Origin: Novacetimonas pomaceti
GTDB taxonomy: Bacteria > Pseudomonadota > Alphaproteobacteria > Acetobacterales > Acetobacteraceae
DNA: 64,000 nucleotides
Reading direction: 5' to 3'
Assembly: GCF_003207955.1 (NCBI RefSeq)
Contig: NZ_NOXG01000002.1
Coordinates: 62,001 to 126,000 of the forward strand
The translations under genes were made by a program, and so were the position numbers. The stretch's first letter is position 1; each line of letters begins with the position of its first letter. Under the pieces are notes generated by a model. It made no database searches. It saw nothing but the letters and a program-made list of their open reading frames with translations, and was not told the origin of the DNA. This document shows, one piece after another, positions 53,354 to 61,713 of the stretch.

Positions 53354-54163
53354 ATGCCGGGGGATACGACGCTGAACGACGATACGCTTGATGACCAGCC
53401 CATGCCACTGCTTGACCATCTGGTCGAGCTCCGACGTCGCCTGTTGTGGTCGGTCGCGACGTTCGCGGTGTGTTTTGCGATCTGTTATTACTATTCCACG
53501 CAGATCTACATGTTCCTTGCCCGGCCGCTGGCGGACATCATGCGCCAGCAGGGGGAACAGCCGCACCTGATCTATACCGCGCTGGCGGAGGCGTTCTTCA
53601 CCTACATGAAGGTGGCGTTTTTCGGCGCGGCCTGCCTGTCCTTTCCCATGATCGCCATACAGGCATGGATATTCATCGCGCCCGGCCTGTACCGCAGCGA
53701 AAAACGCGCCTTCGCGCCATTCCTGGTCGCGACCCCGGTGATGTTCCTGCTGGGCGCGTCGATGGCGTATTACTTCGTCTTTCCCGCCGCGTGGAAATTC
53801 TTCCTCTCGTTCCAGAGCAACGGGGCGCAGGGACATGACGGCATCCAGATCGAACTGCAGGCCAAGGTATCGGAATACCTGTCGCTGGTGATGAAGCTGA
53901 TCCTGGCGTTCGGCACGGCGTTCGAACTGCCGGTCGTGCTGACGCTGCTGGCGCGGGTGGGGCTGGTGACGGCCGACGGTCTGGCGCGGGTGCGGCGTTA
54001 TGCCTATGTCGGGGCATTTGTCATTGCCGCCATCCTGACACCGCCCGACGTGATCACCCAGACCGGCCTGGCGGTGCCGATGATCGGACTTTATGAAATT
54101 TCCATCGTCTGCGCGCGTATGGTAGCCCCCCGCCGCGTGGACGAGACCGAGGAGGATTCCTGA
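53354..54163 (+). CDS. tatC: Sec-independent protein translocase TatC
   Basis: The multispanning core of the Tat system that recognises the RR signal. It has the N-terminal MPLLDHLVELRRRLLWSV, six hydrophobic helices, and the conserved FAPFLVATPVMFLLGASMAY and VITQTGLAVPMIGLYEISI segments. 269 residues. Its last base is the A of the serS ATG, so serS is coupled. Together with TatB it could export CmcAx, whose signal carries a twin arginine. Confidence 0.96.
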   Translation: MPGDTTLNDDTLDDQPMPLLDHLVELRRRLLWSVATFAVCFAICYYYSTQIYMFLARPLADIMRQQGEQPHLIYTALAEAFFTYMKVAFFGAACLSFPMIAIQAWIFIAPGLYRSEKRAFAPFLVATPVMFLLGASMAYYFVFPAAWKFFLSFQSNGAQGHDGIQIELQAKVSEYLSLVMKLILAFGTAFELPVVLTLLARVGLVTADGLARVRRYAYVGAFVIAAILTPPDVITQTGLAVPMIGLYEISIVCARMVAPRRVDETEEDS

Positions 54164-55440
54164 TGCACGACCTGCGCGCCCTTCGCGCCGATCCCGACGC
54201 GTTCGACGCCGACCTGAAGCGCCGGGGCGAACCACCCGTGGCCGCCGCCATTGTCGAACTGGACAGGGAACGTCGCGCCGCCGAAACCGCGTTGCAGGAA
54301 TGCCAGGCCCAGCGCAAGGCCCTGTCGAAGGAGGTGGGCGCCCTGCGGCGCACCGGCGCCGACAGTTCGGAGGTGGAGGCGCGTTCAGCCGCCCTGCGTG
54401 AGCGCATGGAGGCGCTGTCGACGCAGGTGGCGGATCTGGATGCGAAGTTGCGCGGTACGCTGGAATGCCTGCCCAACCGTCTGGCCGCCGACGTGCCCGA
54501 TGGCCGCGATGAAAGCGGCAATGTCGTGCGGCACACGTGGGGGACGCCGCGCGTCATGGATTTCGCGGCGAAGGAGCATTTCGAGCTGGGCGAGGCGCTT
54601 GGCCTGATGGATTTCGAAACCGCGTCGCGCCTGTCGGGCGCGCGCTTCGTCGTCCTGCGCGGGGCGCTGGCGCGGATGGAACGCGCGCTGGGGCAGTTCA
54701 TGCTGGACCTGCATACGCGCGAAAACGGCTATGACGAGACTTCCGTCCCCGTTCTGGTCAATGACGAGGCGATGTACGGCACCGACAAGCTGCCGAAATT
54801 CGCGGACCAGTCCTTCCGCACGACCGATGGCCGCTGGCTGGTCCCCACGGCGGAGGTGCCGCTGACGGCCTCGGTAGGGGGAGAAATCCTGTCCGCCGAT
54901 ACGCTGCCGCGCCGCATGGTCGCCCTGTCGTCATGTTTCCGCAGCGAGGCCGGGGCGGCGGGGCGCGATACGCGCGGCATGCTGCGCCAGCACCAGTTCC
55001 AGAAGGTGGAGATGGTGTCCATCACCGCGCCGGAGGACAGCGAGGCGGAACATGAACGCATGACCCGCTGTGCCGAGATGGTGCTCGAACGCCTTGGCGT
55101 GCCCTATCGCCGGATGCTGCTGTGCGCGGGGGATACAGGGTTCGGCGCGGCCCGTACCTTCGACCTGGAGGCATGGCTGCCGGGGCAGAAGGCATGGCGG
55201 GAGATTTCGTCGTGTTCCACCACCCGCGATTTTCAGGCGCGCCGCATGAACGCCCGCTATCGCGCGGCGGATGGGAAGCCGGCCTTTGTCCATACGCTCA
55301 ACGGTTCGGGACTTGCGGTCGGGCGCACCCTGATCGCGGTGATGGAAAACGGGCAGAACGAAGATGGCTCCATCACGGTGCCAGAGGTGCTGTGGCCCTA
55401 TATGGGCGGGACGCAGGTCATCACGGCTGGCGCGAAATAG
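54163..55440 (+). CDS. serS: Seryl-tRNA synthetase
   Basis: A class II synthetase of 425 residues. The N-terminal coiled-coil arm (about 25-110) contacts the tRNA long variable arm. Motif 2 is seen in VALSSCFRSEAGAAGRDTRG and QFQKVEMV; motif 3 in NGSGLAVGRTLIAVMEN. The order tatB-tatC-serS is usual in Alphaproteobacteria. surE, often next, is absent: two hairpin structures, a dispersed repeat, then a convergent helicase gene follow. Confidence 0.97.
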   Translation: MHDLRALRADPDAFDADLKRRGEPPVAAAIVELDRERRAAETALQECQAQRKALSKEVGALRRTGADSSEVEARSAALRERMEALSTQVADLDAKLRGTLECLPNRLAADVPDGRDESGNVVRHTWGTPRVMDFAAKEHFELGEALGLMDFETASRLSGARFVVLRGALARMERALGQFMLDLHTRENGYDETSVPVLVNDEAMYGTDKLPKFADQSFRTTDGRWLVPTAEVPLTASVGGEILSADTLPRRMVALSSCFRSEAGAAGRDTRGMLRQHQFQKVEMVSITAPEDSEAEHERMTRCAEMVLERLGVPYRRMLLCAGDTGFGAARTFDLEAWLPGQKAWREISSCSTTRDFQARRMNARYRAADGKPAFVHTLNGSGLAVGRTLIAVMENGQNEDGSITVPEVLWPYMGGTQVITAGAK

Positions 55441-55451
55441 GCGCCTGTCCT

Positions 55452-55504
55452 CGGGGGCGTTGCCCCCGACCCCCCACCCCCCACCAAAGGTCGCGGACCT
55501 TTGG
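55452..55504. other. Paired GC-rich hairpins after serS
   Basis: CGGGGGC/GCCCCCG (55452-55468, loop GTT) and CCAAAGGTC/GACCTTTGG (55484-55504, loop GCG) separated by a C-rich tract. The arrangement looks like a second, compact repetitive element class, but I see only one copy in this window. Confidence 0.6.
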
Positions 55505-55516
55505 AAACCACTGCTT

Positions 55517-55550
55517 TTACAGGGATTTCCTGAAAGGGCTGTCCCTGTAA
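55517..55550 (+). terminator. Possible serS terminator hairpin
   Basis: TTACAGGGA (55517-55525) pairs with TCCCTGTAA (55542-55550). No T-run follows directly; together with the paired hairpins just before and repeat copy D after it, it probably ends the serS transcript. Confidence 0.45.
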
Positions 55551-55554
55551 TACA

Positions 55555-55674
55555 CTGAAATTGTAAAAGTTTTTGGTGAAGCTTTTTGCAAAAAGCTTCG
55601 AAAGACGTCGCCTTTGCTGAAAAAAGGCGACACCCGCAAACCTCTGTCGTTTCTATCAGCAGATTATTTTCAGG
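55555..55674. repeat. Dispersed three-arm palindromic element, copy D
   Basis: Left arm TAAAAGTTTTTGG, then a perfect GAAGCTTTTT hairpin and a GTCGCC/GGCGAC hairpin. The right outer arm has drifted to GCAAACCTC, so the outer stem is broken. CTGAAA and TTTCAGG mark its ends. It lies between serS and the convergent helicase gene. Confidence 0.8.
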
Positions 55675-55737
55675 TAGCCTTAACAAGCATCAGGATCCAG
55701 ATGTTTCATGCCCGCAATGGCGCTGCGGGGGCAGGGG

Positions 55738-58176
55738 TCATTTCCTGCGTCGTGACCTGCCGCGTGGCCTGTCTTCGGCGCGCGGGCCGCGATCCGGGCG
55801 GTCATGGCCGCGCCGGCGCTGGGGCATCTGCGGCATTTCGGCGCGTGTGCGCGTGCTCTGCTGGCGCAGCACGTCCTCGATCCAGTCATTGAGGCGCGTG
55901 GTCGCGATTTCCGCGTTTTCGCGGTCGGGATAGGCATCGGGAAAGCGCAGGGCCAGCCATCGCCATGCCACCAGCCGCTTGTGCCGTTTTTCCGCGCGTT
56001 CCAGTTCGCTGCGCTCCGCCCGTTCGGCGGGGGGCAGGCGACCCGTGCCCGGTGGCGGCACGGGGTGTCCGGCCGCATGGTCGGCCGCCCATCCCACCAG
56101 GCGCTGTATGCCGTTGTCGCGGTCATCGACCGGGCACATCGCGTAAACCCAGCGCTGCGCCAGCGTCAGCCCTTCCACCCCTTCCAGCGCGGTCGCGATG
56201 GCAAAGGCCTGTTCCATGTTGGCAAGGCGGTAATTGGGATCGTCACGGCGCAGGACCGCCCGGCGGATGCGCACCAGCACGCCGAACAGGCTGTCGGATC
56301 CGATTTCGGCGGCGACGGCCTGCACGATGTCCGCGTCGGGCTGCACCTGCGGGCGCAGGTCGTCCTGCGGTTCGGGCGGGGCCGACAGCTTCGCATGGAT
56401 GAAAGAGGGGCTGCCCACCCCCTCCAGCACCGCGACGACGCCCTTTTCATGCTTGCCGAAGCGTCCGGCGCGACCGCCGATCTGCTTGACCTCCTGCGCA
56501 TTGAGGTCGCGTGTCTGCGTGCCGTCGAACTTGCGCAGGGCGGCAAAGACCACGCGGCGGATCGTCAGGTTCAGGCCCATGCCGATGGCGTCGGTCGCGA
56601 TCAGGATATCGGCCTCCCCCCGGTTGAAACGCTGTGCTTCCGCGCGGCGGACCTCGGGGCTCAGCGCGCCATAGACGACGGCCACGCGCTTGCCATGCGC
56701 CAGCAGCAGCGCGCGCAGGTCCAGTACCTCGCGCCGGGAAAATGCGATCAGCGCGTCATGCGCCTGAAGGTCCTGTATGCGCACGGGCGAATCCGCGGCG
56801 ACCAGCGGGCTCTTGCGCTCAAGGCGCACTTCGTCGATCGGGTCGCCGCACAGTTCGGCGATGCGGCGGACCATCGGGATGCAGTCTGGCGCGCCAAGGA
56901 TGAACAGGTGCCGCGCGGGGGCGCCCATGATCGCCGCCGTCCATGCCGCCCCGCGGTCGGGATCGGTCAGCATCTGGGCCTCGTCAATGATGGCGACATC
57001 GACGGGATTGTTCAGCGGGCACATCTCCACCGTCGCGGCAAGGTGACGGCTGCCGGGGATGTCGATCCGTTCCTCCCCGGTGGCGAGCGAGGTCGGGACG
57101 CCGCGCGCCGTCAGGGATTCGCGGAATTCATGGGCCAGCAGGCGCAGCGGCGCCAGCGCCAGACCGCTTTCGGCGCGGGCCAGCGCGTCCAGCGCGGTAT
57201 GGGACTTGCCGCTGTTGGTGGGGCCGGTGACCAGCGTGATGCGGCGTTTGAGCGCGCGCGCGGTGGTGAAATGCGCGGCATAGCGGTCAAGGGCGGCGAC
57301 CTGCGCGATCACGGCGTTCCCCACCCGGCGGTCGCCCAGATCGGGGGCGGGCGGGGTGGCGCGTTCGGTCCGGTCCTGACGCCACAGCTGAACCTGCGGA
57401 CGCAGGGCAATCAGTTCGGCGGGGTCGAATTCCCATCGCTCCTGCCCGTCCTTCTGCGGCACGCGGCGGGCCACCGGCAGCCGCTTTTCCGCGATCCAGC
57501 GCAGCGCCTCCCGGTGGGAGCAGCGCAGCAGGCCGGGGACTTCGGCAAAGGGGACGAGCTTCGTCTCCCACTCCCGCAGGCGCTGGACCTCTTCCTTGCG
57601 GCGGGCGCGGGCGGTCTGTTCGATTTCCTCGCGCCGGGTCCGGGTGCGCTGGTCGGCGTCCTCGACCTGGCGGGCGAAGGTGTCGGGGTCCGCGATGTCG
57701 AACGCGTCCGCCGCCGCAAGGGCCAGCGTGCGCAGTTCCGCGGGCGATAGCATGCGGCCGGTGCCGTCGAACAGGTCGGTGCGCACATTTTCCACCGCCG
57801 CCTGCGCGCTGTCGCCCTGATCGCGCAGGCGCGCGCGGACCACCGGGCGCAGGCTGGCCAGCAGGCGCGCGTCGTCGGGTTCGGGCACATCAATGGTTCC
57901 CGCCGCGGATTCGGCGTCCGCGCGGGTGATCCAGACCTGTCCCGCCCGACGGGTCAGGTCCATCAGGCGCGATCCCCACGGCTTGCGCCGCAGGGTGCAC
58001 AGCGCCGCGCGGAACGTCGCGTCGTCGATATGCTCCGCGCCCGGCGGCAGAAGGCGCGCGATGATGCGTTCAAGCTTGGGCCGTTCGCGCGTTTCCACGT
58101 TCAGGCCCGTCGCCGCGATGGCGGCGTCCATGGCGATCAGGGCAGGGGCCGCGCGGGCGGGAAGATCAGAAGTCAT
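55738..58176 (-). CDS. SUV3-like superfamily 2 RNA helicase
   Basis: An 812-residue protein. The central part resembles SUV3 helicases of mitochondria and Alphaproteobacteria: Walker A LVTGPTNSGKSHTALDAL, motif II IIDEAQML (DEAQ, not DEAD/DEAH), motif V in ILIATDAIGMGLNLTI, and motif VI QIGGRAGRFG. Upstream, residues 1-270, is an unusual N-terminal region with a charged coiled-coil stretch and an excisionase-like helix-turn-helix (LRCSHREALRWIAEKRLPV). The last 40 residues are Arg-rich and could bind RNA. It likely acts in RNA unwinding or decay. Convergent with serS; divergent from fpr. Confidence 0.85.
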   Translation of the reverse strand: MTSDLPARAAPALIAMDAAIAATGLNVETRERPKLERIIARLLPPGAEHIDDATFRAALCTLRRKPWGSRLMDLTRRAGQVWITRADAESAAGTIDVPEPDDARLLASLRPVVRARLRDQGDSAQAAVENVRTDLFDGTGRMLSPAELRTLALAAADAFDIADPDTFARQVEDADQRTRTRREEIEQTARARRKEEVQRLREWETKLVPFAEVPGLLRCSHREALRWIAEKRLPVARRVPQKDGQERWEFDPAELIALRPQVQLWRQDRTERATPPAPDLGDRRVGNAVIAQVAALDRYAAHFTTARALKRRITLVTGPTNSGKSHTALDALARAESGLALAPLRLLAHEFRESLTARGVPTSLATGEERIDIPGSRHLAATVEMCPLNNPVDVAIIDEAQMLTDPDRGAAWTAAIMGAPARHLFILGAPDCIPMVRRIAELCGDPIDEVRLERKSPLVAADSPVRIQDLQAHDALIAFSRREVLDLRALLLAHGKRVAVVYGALSPEVRRAEAQRFNRGEADILIATDAIGMGLNLTIRRVVFAALRKFDGTQTRDLNAQEVKQIGGRAGRFGKHEKGVVAVLEGVGSPSFIHAKLSAPPEPQDDLRPQVQPDADIVQAVAAEIGSDSLFGVLVRIRRAVLRRDDPNYRLANMEQAFAIATALEGVEGLTLAQRWVYAMCPVDDRDNGIQRLVGWAADHAAGHPVPPPGTGRLPPAERAERSELERAEKRHKRLVAWRWLALRFPDAYPDRENAEIATTRLNDWIEDVLRQQSTRTRAEMPQMPQRRRGHDRPDRGPRAEDRPRGRSRRRK

Positions 58177-58407
58177 GGCTCTATGTGCGTCATTCGCGGG
58201 CGTCCGACAATCACCCGCGCATGCGATATCGGGTGGAATCCGCGCGCGAAAGAAGGCGCGAAAGGGACCGAACTCACCTCCAGGCAGGCGATATGGGGCG
58301 CGTCAGACGCAATTCTGCTTCCTTTGGGGCGAATTATGCAGGTTTATGCTGGAATACAACGCGCCAGATGCCTAAACATTCCCGCCTTGGAAAAATTGTC
58401 GTCGGAT

Positions 58408-58435
58408 ACATATGACAGGGGTGCCTGTCATATGT
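58408..58435. promoter_or_regulatory. Perfect 12-bp inverted repeat upstream of fpr
   Basis: ACATATGACAGG and its exact complement around loop GGTG end 28 bp before the fpr start. It can be an operator or a leader hairpin close to the ribosome-binding site. The 287-bp gap 58177-58463 shows no gene. Confidence 0.6.
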
Positions 58436-58463
58436 CCGCGTCAGTCGGGAGAAGAAAGACCTT

Positions 58464-59342
58464 ATGTCCGATACGTTGATCACGCCCGCCGCTGATGTCG
58501 TCCCGTCCGGGCTGGAGCCGGTGGCGGGTCAGCCGGGTGTTTTTCACCTTGCCCCGCCGGTCAAGGAATATGGCCACCTGAACGCGGAAACGGTGCTGAC
58601 GGTCCATCACTGGACGGATCGCCTGTTCTCCTTCACCACGACGCGTGACCCCGCGCTCCGTTTCGAAAACGGGCAGTTCACGATGATCGGGATCGAGGTC
58701 GAGGGAAAGCCGCTCCTGCGTGCGTACAGCATCGCCAGCGCAAATTACGAGGACAACCTCGAATTCCTGTCCATCGCCGTGCCGGATGGTCCGCTGACCT
58801 CGCGCCTGCGTCACGTCAAGGTCGGGGACAAGGTGCTGATCGGGCGCAAGCCGGTGGGAACGCTGCTGCTGGACAACCTGCGTCCGGGCCGCAACCTGTA
58901 TTTCCTGTCCACCGGCACCGGGCTGGCCCCGTTCATGAGCCTGATCAAGGATCCGGAATGCTATGAACGCTATGACCATGTCATCCTGAGCCATACGGTC
59001 CGCATTTCGGGTGAACTGGCCTATTCCAACCATATCCGCCACGAACTGCCGCACCATGAATTCCTGGGCGAGGACGTTTCGGGCAAGCTGCTGTACTATC
59101 CCGCCGTCACGCGTGAGCCGTTTGCCGTGACCGACCGCATCACCAAGCTGATCGAGACGGGCAAGATCTTCAAGGATCTGAACATTCCCGAACTGGATCC
59201 CGAACATGACCGCGTCATGATCTGCGGTTCGCCGGAAATGCTGGCCGATACGGAAAAGATGCTTCAGGATCGTGGCTTCGACGAAGGCAACAATTCGAAG
59301 CCGGGCGCCTATGTCGTTGAAAAGGCGTTTGCCGAGCGTTGA
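58464..59342 (+). CDS. fpr: Ferredoxin/flavodoxin-NADP reductase
   Basis: An FAD enzyme that moves electrons between NADPH and ferredoxin or flavodoxin. The FAD-binding motif is LLRAYSIASANYED, the NADP-binding loop is STGTGLAPFMSL, and MICGSPEM and a C-terminal YVVEKAFAER match the bacterial subclass. 292 residues; the first 30 are longer than in E. coli Fpr. GGGAGAAGAAAG precedes the ATG as a ribosome-binding site. A perfect inverted repeat just upstream suggests regulation. gor follows on the same strand after 170 bp. Confidence 0.92.
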   Translation: MSDTLITPAADVVPSGLEPVAGQPGVFHLAPPVKEYGHLNAETVLTVHHWTDRLFSFTTTRDPALRFENGQFTMIGIEVEGKPLLRAYSIASANYEDNLEFLSIAVPDGPLTSRLRHVKVGDKVLIGRKPVGTLLLDNLRPGRNLYFLSTGTGLAPFMSLIKDPECYERYDHVILSHTVRISGELAYSNHIRHELPHHEFLGEDVSGKLLYYPAVTREPFAVTDRITKLIETGKIFKDLNIPELDPEHDRVMICGSPEMLADTEKMLQDRGFDEGNNSKPGAYVVEKAFAER

Positions 59343-59512
59343 TCGCGAAGGGACCGTCATCCGTCCGACGGTTATGCTTGTTGCGCGTATGTGGCATGCA
59401 TGGGTCGGGTGGATGGCGGTCGCGGGATTCTGGCGCCCTGCCCGGACCGGGCGTCACGCCGGCAGGTGTTACGGCGTTCGCCCATCCGGCATGACAAGGT
59501 GCAGCAGTTTCC

Positions 59513-60922
59513 ATGCCTTATGATTTCGATCTGTTTGTAATTGGCGCCGGTTCCGGCGGGGTGCGGTGCGCGCGCGTCGCCGCGTCGCATGGCGCGCGCG
59601 TCGCGGTGGCCGAAAGCAGCCACTGGGGCGGCACCTGCGTCAACCTTGGCTGCGTGCCCAAGAAACTGATGGTCCAGGCCAGCGAATATGGCAGGTGGGT
59701 CGAGGACAGCCATGGATTCGGCTGGGACACGCAGCCCGGCCACCATGACTGGGCCGCGCTGATTGCCGCCAAGGATCGCGAGATTTCGCGCCTGAACGAT
59801 ATCTATGTCTCCATGCTGGGAAATGCCGGCGTGAAACTGTTCACGGGGCATGCCCGCTTCGAGGATGCGCATACCCTGTCAATCGGGCCATCGCCCCTTG
59901 ATCCCGATGCCGCGCCGCGCCGCATCACCGCGCAGCGGATCGTGATCGCGGTGGGGTCAACGCCCTTCGTGCCGGATATTCCGGGCATTGAACATGCCAT
60001 CACCTCGGACCAGGCCTTTCACCTGCCGGAACGTCCCGAACGGGTCTGCATCGTGGGGGGCGGGTATATCGGGGTCGAATTCGCGGGGATTTTCGCGGGC
60101 CTTGGTTCGTCCGTGGATCTTGTCTACCGCCCCCACCAGCCCCTGCGCGGGTTTGACGCCGATATCCGCAGCGCCCTGCATGAAGCGATCGACCTGCGGG
60201 GCATCCGCCAGCATCGCGGCAATACCCCCACCGCCATCACGCGAAGGGGCGAGCGTGACTTTGCCGTCACCCTCAGCCATGGGGAGCCGATCGAAACGGA
60301 CTGCGTCTTTTTCGCCACCGGGCGACGCCCCAAGGTCGCGGAACTCGGCCTTGAACAGGCCGGGGTCAGGACGGTCGCGGGCGGCAGGATCGAGGTGAAC
60401 CGCCACAGCCAGACCTCGGTGGAGGGGATCTATGCCATCGGGGATGTGACCAACCGCCTCAACCTGACGCCGGTCGCCATTGCGGAAGGCCACATCCTTG
60501 CGGATTACCTGTTTGCCGATCACATCCGCGAATGGTCGTTCGCCACCACGCCCAAGGCCGTCTTCTTCTCCCCGCCCGTCTCCAGCGTCGGCCTGACGGA
60601 AGAGGAAGCCGCCCGGCAGGGGGCGGTTGACATCTATCTCAGCCGTTTCCGTCCCATGCGCAACACGCTGGGCGGCAGCCCGCAGCGCACGGTGATGAAA
60701 CTGGTGGTCGATCAGGAAAGCCAGAAGGTGCTGGGTGCGCATATGCTGGGCGATGACGCGCCGGAAATCATGCAGGGGCTGGCCATCGCCGTGACCGCCG
60801 GCCTGACCAAGCAGGACTGGGACCGCACGATCGGGATTCATCCCACTTCGGCGGAGGAGTTCGTGACCATGCGCACCCGTACGCGCGAAACGCCCCGTAC
60901 GCCCCCCGGAAAAGGCGCGTAA
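59513..60922 (+). CDS. gor: Glutathione-disulfide reductase
   Basis: A flavoprotein disulfide reductase that regenerates GSH with NADPH. FAD-binding FVIGAGSGGVRCARVAASHG, the redox-active disulfide GGTCVNLGCVPKKL, NADP-binding VGGGYIGVEFAGIFAGLG, and the catalytic His-Glu of GIHPTSAEEFVTM are all intact. It lacks the extra extensions of thioredoxin reductases or LpdA. 469 residues. With fpr it makes a small NADPH/redox group. It is followed by a convergent small secreted protein gene. Confidence 0.93.
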   Translation: MPYDFDLFVIGAGSGGVRCARVAASHGARVAVAESSHWGGTCVNLGCVPKKLMVQASEYGRWVEDSHGFGWDTQPGHHDWAALIAAKDREISRLNDIYVSMLGNAGVKLFTGHARFEDAHTLSIGPSPLDPDAAPRRITAQRIVIAVGSTPFVPDIPGIEHAITSDQAFHLPERPERVCIVGGGYIGVEFAGIFAGLGSSVDLVYRPHQPLRGFDADIRSALHEAIDLRGIRQHRGNTPTAITRRGERDFAVTLSHGEPIETDCVFFATGRRPKVAELGLEQAGVRTVAGGRIEVNRHSQTSVEGIYAIGDVTNRLNLTPVAIAEGHILADYLFADHIREWSFATTPKAVFFSPPVSSVGLTEEEAARQGAVDIYLSRFRPMRNTLGGSPQRTVMKLVVDQESQKVLGAHMLGDDAPEIMQGLAIAVTAGLTKQDWDRTIGIHPTSAEEFVTMRTRTRETPRTPPGKGA

Positions 60923-61021
60923 GGAGCATCTTCCCCGGCGGGTGCCATTGCACGGCCGGGGGCGGAAAAATCCGGTATCGTTTTCCCGTATCCTGCGGAA
61001 CGGGGATCAGGACACGATGTC

Positions 61022-61378
61022 CTAGCGCGGGGCCACCCAGCCATTGCCGGTGGAGTCGCCCAGCTGCCCGTCGCCATTGATGCCGCTGGACTGATAGGAC
61101 GAGCCAAAGCGCGACAGGTCGGTGCCCGTTACGGAATCGCGATGGACATGTTCGGCGTGATCGGGGTCGGGACCATGGTTCAGTTCCATGGACGGCGCAT
61201 CCTGATAGCCCGGCGGCAGGCGGTTGCGCTGCCCATGGACGGTCATGCGGTCGTCACTGTTGTCAGAACCGGAATCCTGATCGGAATTGCCCGGGGGAGG
61301 GGCGGCGTTGGCGCTGATGCTGAACAGGCACAGCCCGGCGGCCAGTGCTGTCATGAGTTTTCCACGCGACATGAGCAT
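61022..61378 (-). CDS. Small secreted protein of unknown function
   Basis: A 118-residue product with a clear signal peptide (LMTALAAGLCLFSISANA, cleavage before APPPG). The mature part is short, polar and rich in Asp, Gly, Ser and His (GNSDQDSGSDNSDDRM and DPDHAEHVHRDS), so it is probably disordered. No family is recognised. The start at 61378 is supported by AGGAAA upstream on that strand and the signal peptide; the longer frame to 61714 is not credible. Convergent with gor. Confidence 0.65.
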   Translation of the reverse strand: MLMSRGKLMTALAAGLCLFSISANAAPPPGNSDQDSGSDNSDDRMTVHGQRNRLPPGYQDAPSMELNHGPDPDHAEHVHRDSVTGTDLSRFGSSYQSSGINGDGQLGDSTGNGWVAPR

Positions 61379-61713
61379 GGTTCGGTTTCCTTCCGCTTGC
61401 AGCCCGTTACAATGCCAAGTCCTGCCACGCGGGGTAAGGCGCATGACAGCAGGCCATCCATGTTGATGTGTCATATGCAACGAACCGGGCGAGAATGCGA
61501 CCGGGCATGACATCTTGTTACGTGAATGTGGCGATCGGGCAACGCCGCGCGGGTCATATAATAACAGGGAATATGCCTTTTGCATCACAAGATGCTTTGC
61601 CAAGGGTGGGTTTTTCGACATAAAGGCAACCCCCTTGCCGGCAGAGGGCCGGATGATCCCTTTCCGGCCGGCGGGAAAAGATTGTTTCGACCAGAGGATA
61701 CAGGAAACGACCA
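61379..61713 (+). other. Promoter and leader region of DAHP synthase
   Basis: 335 bp between the small secreted protein gene and the DAHP synthase gene. It contains a perfect TATAAT at 61557-61562 on the plus strand without an obvious -35 at the right distance, and a GGCCGG/CCGGCC hairpin near 61645-61667. No gene and no leader peptide rich in aromatic residues was found. Confidence 0.4.
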
